From Crenobacter luteus (GTDB lineage Bacteria > Pseudomonadota > Gammaproteobacteria > Burkholderiales > Chromobacteriaceae): a stretch of 64,000 bases of DNA. Location of the stretch: assembly GCF_004345725.1 (NCBI RefSeq), contig NZ_SLXG01000012.1:1-64000 (forward strand), written 5' to 3'. Both the position numbers and the translations under genes were made by a program. The notes beneath the pieces are model-generated. The model was given only the letters and a program-made list of their open reading frames with translations. It ran no database searches and was not told the DNA's origin. Positions 34,615 to 42,391 of this stretch are shown here, piece by piece (within the stretch, counting starts at the first letter, position 1; the number at the start of each line of letters is the position of its first letter).

Positions 34615-35979
34615 CTACCAGGCGACGAACATCAACCACCAGGCGAGGTCGACCAGCGCGAGCGCCAGCGCGACGCCGGCCAGCGCGCCGAGCCGGCGGG
34701 CGGTCGCGCGACTGTGCCGCGCGGCGATTTGCCACGCGAGAACGAGGCTCCACAGGTTGGCGCCGGCCAAGAGGCCGAAGCGCAGCGGCGCGACCCAGTC
34801 GAGCGGTACGCCCTCGTGCTTGAGCATGGTGACGGTCAGCGCCGACAGGCCGAGGAACACGCTACAGCCGCCGGCCGGGATCAGCGCCTGCACCAGGTGG
34901 TGGAAGCGGGCGCGTCGCCACGGGCCGAGCACGCGGGTCGCGAGCGCGAGGCAGACGGAGAGGCCGGTCGCCATCGCGACGCCGGTGCCGAGCATGTAGG
35001 CGACGATGGTCGCGCCGTCGAGCAGCGTGAAGCGGTCGTTCAGCTCCGGGTAGTCGGTCAGGATGAACCACGGCGCGCCGATGTCGAGCGGCCACAGGAT
35101 GTCGCGCTCGATCAGCCACTCGGCCACGCCCTGCTTGAGCGCGACGAACCACGGGCTGACGGTCCAGTGAAAGCCGCCGATCGCGATGCCCAAGAGGCCC
35201 AGCAGCAACAGCGCCGTCTGCCAGCCGCCGCCCAGCGCCTCGCCGTGCGCGACGACCTCGGCGTTGGGCGAGCGTGCCGCCAGCGAAACCGCGCCGCGGT
35301 AGCCGCTGCAGCGGCCGCACTGGTGGCAGTCGCTGGCGCCTTCCATGTGGCGGATCGCCACCAGCGGCGCGCAGTTGATCGGGATGACTTTCTTGCCGGA
35401 CGAGGCGCGCCACGCGGCGGCGTCGACCTTGTAGTGCAGCGGCGCGAGCTTGGCCAGAAGGCCGAACACGCCGTTCACCGGGCACAGGTACTTGCACCAG
35501 ACGCGCTTTTCGCGGCCGTAGACGAAGCCGACCACGATGGCCGCCAGCGTCGAGCCGCCCAGCACCAGCAGCACCGCCTTCGGGTACTGGTAGACGCTGA
35601 CGAGCTGGCCGTACAGCGTGGTGAGCGCGAAGGCGACGAAGGGCCAGCCGCCCCAGCGCATCCAGCGCGGGATCGCGCGGTTGAGCCCCTTGCCGCTGGC
35701 GAACTCGGCCAGCGCGCCCTCGGGGCACAGCACGCCGCACCACAGGCGGCCGAACAGCACCATGCTCAACAGCACGAACGGCCACCAGATTCCCCAGAAC
35801 ACGAACTGCGCGAACACCGTCAGGTTGTTGAACACGCGCGCGCCGTCGTCCGGCAGCGGCAGGAAGGCCGGCACGCCGACCAGCACCGCGTAGGCGAGCA
35901 CGACCAGCCACTGCAGCTTGCGGATCAGCGGCGCGTGCGCGCGCATCCAGTGCCCGGCGCGGGCGAGGGTCTGGCTCAT
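34615..35979 (-). CDS. Polytopic 4Fe-4S membrane protein (NapH/CcoG-like) of the FTR1/P19 iron operon
   Basis: 454-aa inner membrane ferredoxin-like protein. The start at 35979 (MSQTLARAGHWMRAHAP) overlaps the FTR1 stop by 4 nt. About ten TM helices are predicted. Two NosR/NapH-type motifs, LWCGVLCPEG (about residue 78) and VWCKYLCPVNG (about 154), and a ferredoxin-like CHQCGRCSGY (about 214) provide Cys for Fe-S clusters. In known P19/FTR1 loci such proteins are thought to pass electrons across the membrane for ferric/ferrous conversion. Order in the operon: p19, cupredoxin, FTR1, this gene. Confidence 0.9.
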   Translation of the reverse strand: MSQTLARAGHWMRAHAPLIRKLQWLVVLAYAVLVGVPAFLPLPDDGARVFNNLTVFAQFVFWGIWWPFVLLSMVLFGRLWCGVLCPEGALAEFASGKGLNRAIPRWMRWGGWPFVAFALTTLYGQLVSVYQYPKAVLLVLGGSTLAAIVVGFVYGREKRVWCKYLCPVNGVFGLLAKLAPLHYKVDAAAWRASSGKKVIPINCAPLVAIRHMEGASDCHQCGRCSGYRGAVSLAARSPNAEVVAHGEALGGGWQTALLLLGLLGIAIGGFHWTVSPWFVALKQGVAEWLIERDILWPLDIGAPWFILTDYPELNDRFTLLDGATIVAYMLGTGVAMATGLSVCLALATRVLGPWRRARFHHLVQALIPAGGCSVFLGLSALTVTMLKHEGVPLDWVAPLRFGLLAGANLWSLVLAWQIAARHSRATARRLGALAGVALALALVDLAWWLMFVAW

Positions 35980-36806
35980 GCGGCCACCCGCTCGGCCGGC
36001 GCGGCGCTCGGCCGCGTCAGTTTGTAGACGGCGAGCCAGTAGCCGACGTAGGCCAGCAGCATGGTCAGCGCCGGGTGCGAGCGGTAGCCGGTGAAGGTCG
36101 CGAACAGCGAACCCATCGTGCTCGAATCGTCGATCAGCGCCGAGCTGTCCCACAACGGGTCGACGAGGGCCGGCACGAGGTCGAGCGAGATCAGTTGCTC
36201 GACGCTGTTCATCAGCAGCGAGGCGGCCAGCAGCAGTAGCAGCCCCTCGGTCAGCCGGAAGAAGAAGCGCCACGAGATCATGCGGCCGCCCTTTTGCAGC
36301 AGCCAGTAGGTCGCGACCGCCAGCGCGACGCCGGAGACGGCGACGGCGGCGAAGCTGGCGAGCGTCAGCCCCTGTTGGCCGAGCCCCATGCCGTACAGGA
36401 ACACCACCGTTTCGCTGCCCTCGCGCGCGACCGCCAGCGCGGTCAGCGTCGTCACGCCCCACCAGCGGCCGGCGGCGCTGCGGGCGGCCAGCCCGCTTTC
36501 CATGTCCTTCTTCAGCGTGCGGCCGTGGCGGCGCATCCAGATCACCATCTGCACGATCAGCGCCGACGCGGCGGTCGTCATCGCGAGCTTGAAGTAGTCC
36601 TGGCCTTCGCTTGACAGCGACTCGTCGAAGAACAGGATGCCGGCGCCGAGCGCGCCGGCCAGCGCCACGCCGAGGCCGACGCCGCCCCAAAGCCACGGCA
36701 GGCCGCTGCGGCCGGCCGGGTTGTGGCGCAGCCAGCTATAGAGGATGCCGATCACCAGCATCGCTTCGACGCTCTCGCGCCAGACGACGAAAAGTATTTG
36801 TCCCAC
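35976..36806 (-). CDS. FTR1 family iron permease
   Basis: 276-aa inner membrane permease of the EfeU/Ftr1 type with seven TM helices. The two RExxE iron-binding motifs are RESVE (about residues 10-14, in VVWRESVEAMLVIG) and REGSE (about 126-130, in VAREGSETVVFLYG). It starts 10 nt after the cupredoxin stop and ends overlapping the Fe-S gene. A DUS-like copy (36374) encodes part of GLGQQ. Together with the P19 protein it forms a high-affinity iron import system. Confidence 0.94.
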   Translation of the reverse strand: MGQILFVVWRESVEAMLVIGILYSWLRHNPAGRSGLPWLWGGVGLGVALAGALGAGILFFDESLSSEGQDYFKLAMTTAASALIVQMVIWMRRHGRTLKKDMESGLAARSAAGRWWGVTTLTALAVAREGSETVVFLYGMGLGQQGLTLASFAAVAVSGVALAVATYWLLQKGGRMISWRFFFRLTEGLLLLLAASLLMNSVEQLISLDLVPALVDPLWDSSALIDDSSTMGSLFATFTGYRSHPALTMLLAYVGYWLAVYKLTRPSAAPAERVAA

Positions 36807-36816
36807 AGCCGGCTCC

Positions 36817-37149
36817 TTATCTGGCGACGATCACGCCCTTGCCGGTGTTCGGATGGAAGTCGTCGAAGAACTTGTACTCGCCCGGCGACAGCGGGTTGAT
36901 AACGACGAAGGACGACGCGCCCGGGCCGAGCACCTTTTCCTTGCGCAGCGGCAGGCTCTCGAACTCGATCGCGCTCTGGCCGCTGTTGTGCAGTTCGATC
37001 TTGATGCGCTGGCCGGCCGGTACCTCGATGCGGTTCGGCGTGAACACGCCGTTCTTGCCCTCGAGGCGGAAGGTCGGCAGCTCGGCCGCCTGGGCCTGCG
37101 CGGCGAGGGCGGCACAGCAGACAGTAATGCCAATAAGAATTTTTTTCAT
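36817..37149 (-). CDS. Periplasmic cupredoxin-domain protein of the iron operon
   Basis: 110-aa exported protein. ATG 37149 follows GGAGG and gives the signal peptide MKKILIGITVCCAALAAQAQA; the longer upstream frame is not supported. The mature domain is a cupredoxin_1/EfeO-N-like beta-sandwich (FTPNRIEVPAGQRIKIELHN, GEYKFFDDFHPNTGKG) with a His in FDDFHP but without the full blue-copper Cys set. Comparable domains in FTR1 operons are proposed to oxidise or deliver iron. Confidence 0.88.
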   Translation of the reverse strand: MKKILIGITVCCAALAAQAQAAELPTFRLEGKNGVFTPNRIEVPAGQRIKIELHNSGQSAIEFESLPLRKEKVLGPGASSFVVINPLSPGEYKFFDDFHPNTGKGVIVAR

Positions 37150-37204
37150 TTTTGAGCCTCCAAAACGACAGGGCACCGGCGAGCCGGTGCCCTGCGCTGC
37201 GCGA

Positions 37205-37750
37205 TCAGTAGCCGCCCTTCTTGCCGGTGCCGGCGTAGGCAAATTCGTAGTTGAGCTCGAACGGCTTGAACCATGGGCCGACGCCGGTTTCCTTGTCGAC
37301 GTGGCGGCCGAAGTGCGCGTGCGGGTTCTGCGACGGCGGCAGCACGGTCAGCTTGAGCTTGTACTTGCCCGGGCCCATCAGCTTGACGTTGTCGCCGTAG
37401 TGCGGACCGTCGCTGGCGACCATCGCCATCATGTCGCCGGCGATCTTCTTGCCGCTGCCGACCTTCTCGACCTCGTACTTGACCAGCAGGTAGGGGACCC
37501 AGTCGCCCTCGGCGAAGCCGTTCGGGTTGTTCTTTACCGCGTGGATGTCGGCCTCGAGGTGGATGTCGGACAGTTCGGCCTTGCGCATCATGCCTTCCGG
37601 GTCCATTTTCACCGGCTGCAGGTAGACGGCGCCGACTTCCAGGCCATTCTTGATCTGCGGTTTGCCGATCGGGTACTCGGCGGCGAAGCAGGCAAAGGAT
37701 TGCGCGAGCAGGGCGACGCCTGCCAGGGTGAGCTTGATGCCTTGACGCAT
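37205..37750 (-). CDS. Periplasmic iron-binding P19/Tp34 family protein
   Basis: 181-aa periplasmic metal-binding protein, first gene of the iron operon. The start at 37750 (MRQGIKLTLAGVALLAQSF) gives a signal peptide ending AAEY; a TTG 21 nt upstream is less likely. P19-type metal ligands are visible: LEVGAVYLQPVKMDPEGMM (Glu/Met, about residue 26), LSDIHLEADIHAV (His, about 49-58) and the C-terminal His region PHAHFGRHVDKETG (about 133). P19 homologs bind Cu and Fe and work with FTR1 permeases. A Fur-like box overlaps the upstream region. Confidence 0.93.
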   Translation of the reverse strand: MRQGIKLTLAGVALLAQSFACFAAEYPIGKPQIKNGLEVGAVYLQPVKMDPEGMMRKAELSDIHLEADIHAVKNNPNGFAEGDWVPYLLVKYEVEKVGSGKKIAGDMMAMVASDGPHYGDNVKLMGPGKYKLKLTVLPPSQNPHAHFGRHVDKETGVGPWFKPFELNYEFAYAGTGKKGGY

Positions 37751-37770
37751 GATGGGCTGTCCCAATGTCA

Positions 37771-37787
37771 ATGAAAACGTTTCTCAT
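37771..37787. promoter_or_regulatory. Fur-like box upstream of the P19 iron operon
   Basis: ATGAAAACGTTTCTCAT is an imperfect palindrome (outer ATGA/TCAT, inner AACGTT) in an AT-rich stretch 20 nt before the P19 start. It resembles the interleaved Fur hexamers. Location and operon content support iron control; the exact match is only moderate. Confidence 0.5.
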
Positions 37788-37911
37788 TTTATTTAGCGTC
37801 ATCACGGGGACACAAGCGCCCGGCGGCGTTTTACGCGAAATGGAATTTTTCCTTTTGTAGTGTGGTGTTACGCAATGTAGCGCGCAGAAGGAGGGCGCCT
37901 TGTTTCTGGTG

Positions 37912-37928
37912 ATGTTATAGGATAACAT
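37912..37928. promoter_or_regulatory. Zur box upstream of zur
   Basis: ATGTTATAGGATAACAT: inverted repeats ATGTTAT/ATAACAT closely match the known proteobacterial Zur operator (GTTATAnnATAAC core). It lies 35 nt before the zur ATG and predicts zinc-dependent autorepression of the whole zur-znu operon. Confidence 0.85.
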
Positions 37929-37962
37929 TCAACTCGTTCCGAACCCTCACGCCGGCTATTCC

Positions 37963-38397
37963 ATGGACAAAACCGCCTTCCTCTCCCAAGCCGAGCAGCA
38001 TTGCCTGCGTCTGGGCAACAGGCTGACCGCCTTGCGCCGCCAGGTGCTCGAGCTGGTGCTGGGCTATCCGGGCGTGGTCAAGGCCTACCAGGTGCTGGCC
38101 GACCTGCAGAAGGAGCGCGGCGTCGCCGCGCCGCCGACGGTGTACCGCGCGCTCGACTTCCTGGTCGAGAACGGCCTGCTGCACCGCGTCGAGGCGCTGA
38201 ACGGCTTCATCGTCTGCGAGCACTTCGACTGTCCGCACGAAGGGCTGATCCTGGTGTGCGCGCGCTGCGGCGGCGTCACCGAACTGGACGCGACCGGCCC
38301 GATGGCCGCGCTGCGCGACGCGTCGGCCGCCGCCGGCTTCGCCGTCGCGCCGCAGAACCTGGTGCTGACCGGCACCTGCCAAAGCTGCCAAGCATGA
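37963..38397 (+). CDS. zur: Zinc uptake regulator Zur (Fur family)
   Basis: 144-aa Fur-family repressor. It has winged-helix NRLTALRRQVLELVLGYPGV and PTVYRALDFLVENGLLHRVE (about residues 24-85), regulatory metal-site FIVCEHFDCPHEGL (about 86) and structural zinc pairs CARCGG and CQSCQ. Unlike Fur it lacks an HHHDH motif and has the Zur-like EHFDCPHE. Zur identity is supported by the Zur box in front and by the downstream znu genes. The stop overlaps the next start by 4 nt. Confidence 0.93.
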   Translation: MDKTAFLSQAEQHCLRLGNRLTALRRQVLELVLGYPGVVKAYQVLADLQKERGVAAPPTVYRALDFLVENGLLHRVEALNGFIVCEHFDCPHEGLILVCARCGGVTELDATGPMAALRDASAAAGFAVAPQNLVLTGTCQSCQA

Positions 38398-39329
38398 AAA
38401 AAACCACCGTCAACCTGTTTTCCGGCTTTCTCGGCGTGGGCAAGACCACCGCGCTGAAGGCGCTGATCGCCCGTCGTCCGGCGCACGAGCGCTGGGCGAT
38501 CATCGTCAACGAATTCGGCGAGGTCGGCATCGACGGCGCCGCGCTGTCCGACGACGGCCTGCCGGTCGCCGAGATCGCCGGCGGCTGCCTGTGCTGCGTC
38601 GCCGGCCCGCAGATGACCGTCACCGTCGCGACGCTGCTGCGCCGCGAGCGCCCCGACCGGCTGTTGATCGAGGCCAGCGGCCTCGCGCACGCCGCCGGCG
38701 TGATCGACGAATTGAACGAAAAGCCGCTCGGCGACGCGCTGACCGTCGGCGCGGTGCTGACCGTGGTCGATCCGCGCCAGTTCGTGAACCCCGACTACGC
38801 GCGCCAGCCGCTGTACCGCGACCAGGTCGCGATCGCCGACGTGCTCGTCGCCAACAAGGTCGAGCTGGCCGACGCCGACACGCTGGCAGCCTTTCGCGCG
38901 CAGGCGGCGGCGCTGTTTCCGGCCAAGGCGCTGGTCGCCGAGGTCAGCCACGGCGCGCTCGACCCGGCCTGGCTCGACCTGCCGGCGATCGAGAAGTCGC
39001 GCTACCGGCCGGCGGTGGCACGCGACGCCGCCAGCGGCTGGCAGTCGGAGGGCTTCACCTTCGACGCCGCGCGCAACTTCGACGGCGAAGCGCTGACGCG
39101 TTTCTTCGACGAGTTGCCGAAACTTCAGCCGGGCCTGGTGCGCGCCAAGGGCGTGTTCCGCGTGCTCGATTCCTTCGTCTGGCTCAACTGGGCCGAGGGG
39201 CAGTGGGGTGCCAGCCAGGTCGCCTGGCGGCGCGACAGCCGCTTCGAGCTGATCGCCACCGAGGACGTCGCCGCATCGGCGGTGGAGGCGGGGCTGGCCG
39301 CCTGTCTTTGCAAGGAGGACGCGCGATGA
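38394..39329 (+). CDS. COG0523 family GTP-binding zinc metallochaperone
   Basis: 311-aa G3E GTPase of the CobW/ZigA/YeiR group. Walker A GFLGVGKTTALKAL (about residues 11-24), the metal-binding GCLCC motif (about 64-68), Walker B LLIEASGLAHA (about 85), NKVELAD (about 157) and a C-terminal CobW_C domain (VRAKGVFRVLDSFVWLNWAEG). Its place under Zur control implies a role in handing zinc to client proteins when zinc is scarce. It overlaps zur and the next small gene by 4 nt each. Confidence 0.93.
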   Translation: MKKTTVNLFSGFLGVGKTTALKALIARRPAHERWAIIVNEFGEVGIDGAALSDDGLPVAEIAGGCLCCVAGPQMTVTVATLLRRERPDRLLIEASGLAHAAGVIDELNEKPLGDALTVGAVLTVVDPRQFVNPDYARQPLYRDQVAIADVLVANKVELADADTLAAFRAQAAALFPAKALVAEVSHGALDPAWLDLPAIEKSRYRPAVARDAASGWQSEGFTFDAARNFDGEALTRFFDELPKLQPGLVRAKGVFRVLDSFVWLNWAEGQWGASQVAWRRDSRFELIATEDVAASAVEAGLAACLCKEDAR

Positions 39330-39541
39330 GCGTGCCGCAACCGAAACCCCATTCGCACCCGCATGCCCATCCGGAGCACGCCCACGTCCCGCACGAACAC
39401 GCGGCGCCGGTATCCGCGGCGCTCGAACGAGGTTGGCCGAGCCTGATGGCGATGGCCGCCTGGCAGCGGCTGCTCGCCGCCGCCGGCCTGCTGGCGCTGC
39501 TGTGGGCGGTGGTCGGCTGGGCGCTGGGGGGCGAAGCATGA
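39326..39541 (+). CDS. Small His-rich single-TM protein in the zinc operon
   Basis: 71-aa protein whose ATG overlaps the GTPase stop and whose stop overlaps the znuC ATG; AAGGAGG lies 8 nt before the start. The cytosolic or periplasmic N-terminus carries a His-Pro-Ala run (HSHPHAHPEHAHVPHEHA, residues about 9-26, eight His) that should bind zinc. A TM helix covers about 47-66 (WQRLLAAAGLLALLWAVVGW). A DUS-like copy (39432-39441) is read here as Gly-Trp-Pro. I do not know a named family; a zinc buffer or ZnuBC accessory is an inference from position and composition. Confidence 0.75.
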   Translation: MSVPQPKPHSHPHAHPEHAHVPHEHAAPVSAALERGWPSLMAMAAWQRLLAAAGLLALLWAVVGWALGGEA

Positions 39542-40278
39542 GCGTCGTCCTCGAGAACCTGACCGTGTCCTACCAGCGCCATCCGGCGGTCCACCATGTG
39601 TCCGGCGAATTCGCCGACGGCGAGGCGACCGCGATCTTCGGGCCGAACGGCGCCGGCAAGAGCACGCTGTTGAAAGCCATGGTCGGCGCGCTGCGCCCCG
39701 ACTCGGGGCGCGCGGTGATGAGCCATCGCCGCGCCGACATCGCCTACCTGCCGCAGCAGTCGGAGATCGACCGCAGTCTGCCGATCACGGTCGAGGACCT
39801 GGTGCTCTCGGGGCTGTGGCACCGCAGCGGCGCCTTCGGCGGCGTCGGCCGCGACGGCCGCATGCGCGTCGCCGAGGCGCTCGCCACCGTCGGGCTGTCC
39901 GAGTTCGCCCGCCGGCCGATCGCGGCGCTGTCGAGCGGCCAGTTCCAGCGCGTGCTGTTCGCGCGCATCCTGGTGCAGGACGCGCGGCTGATCCTGCTCG
40001 ACGAGCCGTTCAACGCCGTCGACGCCAAGACCACCTACGACCTGTTGGCGCTGGTGCGCCGCTGGCGCGCCGAGGGGCGCACCGTGATCGCGGTGCTGCA
40101 CGACTACGAGCAGGTGCACGCCTACTTCCCGTACACGCTCCTGATGGCGCGCGAGGTGGTCGCCTGGGGCAAAACCGAAACGGTGCTGACCGACGCCAAC
40201 CTCAGGCGCGCGGTCGAGCGCGCCGCGCACTGGCAGGACCGCGCGCCGGTCTGCCGCGTCGACGGGGAGGCCGCCTGA
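39538..40278 (+). CDS. znuC: Zinc ABC transporter ATP-binding protein ZnuC
   Basis: 246-aa ATPase of the zinc importer. Walker A FGPNGAGKSTLLKA (about residues 36-49), Q-loop YLPQQSEI, signature LSSGQFQRVLFAR (about 137), Walker B LILLDEPFNAVD (about 156) and H-loop AVLHDY. It lies between the His-rich peptide and znuB with overlaps on both sides (ATGA type at 39538; the znuB ATG shares the stop at 40278). Confidence 0.95.
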   Translation: MSVVLENLTVSYQRHPAVHHVSGEFADGEATAIFGPNGAGKSTLLKAMVGALRPDSGRAVMSHRRADIAYLPQQSEIDRSLPITVEDLVLSGLWHRSGAFGGVGRDGRMRVAEALATVGLSEFARRPIAALSSGQFQRVLFARILVQDARLILLDEPFNAVDAKTTYDLLALVRRWRAEGRTVIAVLHDYEQVHAYFPYTLLMAREVVAWGKTETVLTDANLRRAVERAAHWQDRAPVCRVDGEAA

Positions 40279-41153
40279 TGCTGCACCTTTACGATTTGCT
40301 GGTCGCGCCGTTCGCCGAGTTCGGCTTCATGCGCCGCGCGCTCGCCGGCTGCCTGGCGCTGGCGCTCGGCAGCGGGCCGGTCGGCCTGATGCTGGTGATG
40401 CGCCGCATGAGCCTGATGGGCGACGCGATGAGCCACGCGGTGCTGCCCGGCGCGGCGATCGGCTTCCTCGTCGCCGGACTCAGCTTGCCGGCGATGAGCG
40501 TCGGCGGCTTCGTCGCCGGCGTGCTGGTCGCGCTCTTGGCGGGGCTGGCGACGCGCTTCACCGGCGTCAAGGAGGACGCGAGCTTCGCGGCCTTCTTTTT
40601 GATGTCGCTGGCGCTCGGCGTGCTGATCGTGTCGAAGTCCGGCAGCAACGTCGACCTGATGCACATCCTGTTCGGCTCGGTGCTGGCGGTCGACTCGGCG
40701 GCGCTGGTGTTGATCGCGTCGGTCGCGTCGCTGACGCTGACGACGCTGGCGCTGATCTACCGGCCGCTGATGCTCGAGAGCCTCGATCCGGTGTTCATGC
40801 GCGCGGTCGGCGCCAAAGGCGGGCTGTGGCATCTGCTGTTCCTGATGCTGGTCGTGCTGAATCTGGTCGCCGGCTTCCAGGCGCTGGGTACCTTGATGGC
40901 GGTCGGGCTGATGATGCTGCCGGCGATCACCTCGCGGCTGTGGGCGCACTCGGTCGGCGGCATGATGCTGACCTCGGTCGGCGTCGCGTTCGCGTCGGGT
41001 CTCGGCGGCCTGCTGTTGTCCTACCATTTCGAGCTGCCGTCCGGGCCGGCGATCATCCTCTTGGCCGGCGTCGCCTACCTGTTCTCGCTGTTGTTTGCGC
41101 CGGTCGGCGGCGCCTTGCCGCGCTACATCCGCTCGCGCCACTTCGAGCAATAG
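40278..41153 (+). CDS. znuB: Zinc ABC transporter permease ZnuB
   Basis: 291-aa ABC-3 family permease with eight or nine TM helices. It has MRRMSLMGDAMSHAVLPGAA (about residues 42-61, ATPase coupling region), FTGVKEDASFAAFF and LGTLMAVGLMMLPAITSRLW (about 203), hallmarks of ZnuB/MntB permeases. The ATG overlaps the znuC stop by one base. It is followed by a DUS-like pair and then znuA. Confidence 0.95.
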   Translation: MLHLYDLLVAPFAEFGFMRRALAGCLALALGSGPVGLMLVMRRMSLMGDAMSHAVLPGAAIGFLVAGLSLPAMSVGGFVAGVLVALLAGLATRFTGVKEDASFAAFFLMSLALGVLIVSKSGSNVDLMHILFGSVLAVDSAALVLIASVASLTLTTLALIYRPLMLESLDPVFMRAVGAKGGLWHLLFLMLVVLNLVAGFQALGTLMAVGLMMLPAITSRLWAHSVGGMMLTSVGVAFASGLGGLLLSYHFELPSGPAIILLAGVAYLFSLLFAPVGGALPRYIRSRHFEQ

Positions 41154-41212
41154 CCATCTCTCCTGCCGCCGTGCCGGGGGAGGGCGCCGCCGCCCCCCTC
41201 TCTATGACCGCA

Positions 41213-41245
41213 AGGTTGGCCGAACCCACGAGGCTCGGCCAACCC
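41213..41245. terminator. Imperfect inverted DUS-like pair between znuB and znuA
   Basis: AGGTTGGCCGAACC (41214-41227) faces GGCTCGGCCAACCCT (41232-41246). One arm has a single mismatch to the consensus (GAA for GAG). There is no long T-run, so it may only reduce transcription into znuA, which lies 40 nt downstream. Confidence 0.5.
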
Positions 41246-41287
41246 TGGGCTCCGCTTTGCCTTTTTCTTGAATAAGGAGACCGCAGC

Positions 41288-42181
41288 ATGAAAAAAACCC
41301 TGTTGGCGTTCGCGCTGTCCGCCGCGTCCTTGTCGGCCTTCGCCGCCAAGCTGCCGGTGGTCGCCAGCTTTTCCATCGTCGCCGACATGACGCGCGAGGT
41401 CGGCGGCGAGCGCGTCGACGTGGTGTCGCTGGTCGGCCCGGACCAGGACGCGCACGTCTACCAGCCGAGCCCGGCCGACGTGAAGCGCGTCGCCGCCGCC
41501 CGCGTGTTCGTCGCCAACGGCCTCGGTTTCGAGGGCTGGATGGCGCGGCTGACGCGCTCGGCCGGCTTCAAGGGCGTGACCGTCGAGGCGGCGAGCGGCG
41601 TCAAGACCATCCGCGAGGCCGGGCACGAGGGGCACGGCCACGGTCACGACCACGGCGACGTCAACCCGCACGCCTGGCACGACCTCGCCGCCGCGCAGCG
41701 CTACGTCGCCAACATCGAGGCGGCGCTCGCCAAGGCCGACCCGGCCGGGCGCGACTACTACCGCGCCCGCGCCGGCGCGTACACGGTCAGGCTCAAGGAG
41801 CTGGACGCGTGGGCGCTCAAGCGTTTCGCGGCGATCCCGGCGGCGCGCCGCAAGGTGCTGACCAGCCACGACGCCTTTCCCTACCTCGGCCAACGTTACG
41901 GCATCCGCTTCATCGCGCCGCAGGGCGTGAGCACCGAGACCGAGGCCTCGGCCAAGAGCGTCGCGCAGATCGTGCGCCAGGTGAAGAAGGAGAAGGTCGG
42001 CGCGGTGTTCGTCGAGAACATGGCCGACAAGAAGCTGCTCGAGCAGCTGTCGCGCGAGGCCGGCGTCAAGGTGGTCGGCAAGCTGTACGCCGACGCGCTG
42101 TCGGCGCCGACCGGCCCGGCGCCGAGTTTTGCCGCGCTGTTCCGCCACAACGCCGAGACGCTGCTGGCCGCGCTGCAGTGA
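41288..42181 (+). CDS. znuA: Zinc ABC transporter substrate-binding protein ZnuA
   Basis: 297-aa periplasmic zinc-binding protein. It has signal peptide MKKTLLAFALSAASLSAFAA, metal ligand His in DQDAHVYQPSPADV (about residue 56), a His-rich mobile loop (HEGHGHGHDHGD, about 116-127), and further ligands NPHAWHD (about 130) and TSHDAFPYLGQRYG (about 196). It closes the zur-GTPase-peptide-znuC-znuB-znuA set and is followed by a strong terminator. A DUS-like copy at 41885 encodes Leu-Gly-Gln. Confidence 0.95.
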   Translation: MKKTLLAFALSAASLSAFAAKLPVVASFSIVADMTREVGGERVDVVSLVGPDQDAHVYQPSPADVKRVAAARVFVANGLGFEGWMARLTRSAGFKGVTVEAASGVKTIREAGHEGHGHGHDHGDVNPHAWHDLAAAQRYVANIEAALAKADPAGRDYYRARAGAYTVRLKELDAWALKRFAAIPAARRKVLTSHDAFPYLGQRYGIRFIAPQGVSTETEASAKSVAQIVRQVKKEKVGAVFVENMADKKLLEQLSREAGVKVVGKLYADALSAPTGPAPSFAALFRHNAETLLAALQ

Positions 42182-42200
42182 GCGCCGTCCGGTCAAGCAA

Positions 42201-42226
42201 AAAGCCGCCCGAGGGGCGGCTTTTTT
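42201..42226 (+). terminator. Intrinsic terminator of the zinc operon
   Basis: AAAGCCGCCC, GAG, GGGCGGC and TTTTTT, 20 nt after znuA. The A-run on the other side also makes it work for the convergent cydX end. Confidence 0.93.
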
Positions 42227-42240
42227 GCGGTGCGACCGGC

Positions 42241-42381
42241 TCAGCGGTGCGCCTCGAAGCGGCGGCGCGTCTCGTCCTCGTCGCGCGCGCCGAAGGCGTA
42301 CTGGCTCTCGAGCCACAACACGTTGATGATGCCGAGGCTCAAGGCGAGGCCGAGGCCGAGGATCCAGGCGAAGTACCACAT
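42241..42381 (-). CDS. cydX: Cytochrome bd subunit CydX (YbgT family)
   Basis: 46-aa single-TM protein, ending the cyd operon 10 nt after cydB. The sequence begins MWYFAWILGLGLALSLGIIN, the CydX signature (Trp-Tyr-Phe-x-Trp-Ile-Leu-Gly), then VLWLESQYAFG and a charged tail DEDETRRRFEAHR. CydX stabilises the heme-containing CydAB complex. GGAG lies just before the ATG. Confidence 0.93.
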   Translation of the reverse strand: MWYFAWILGLGLALSLGIINVLWLESQYAFGARDEDETRRRFEAHR

Positions 42382-42391
42382 GGCGGGCTCC

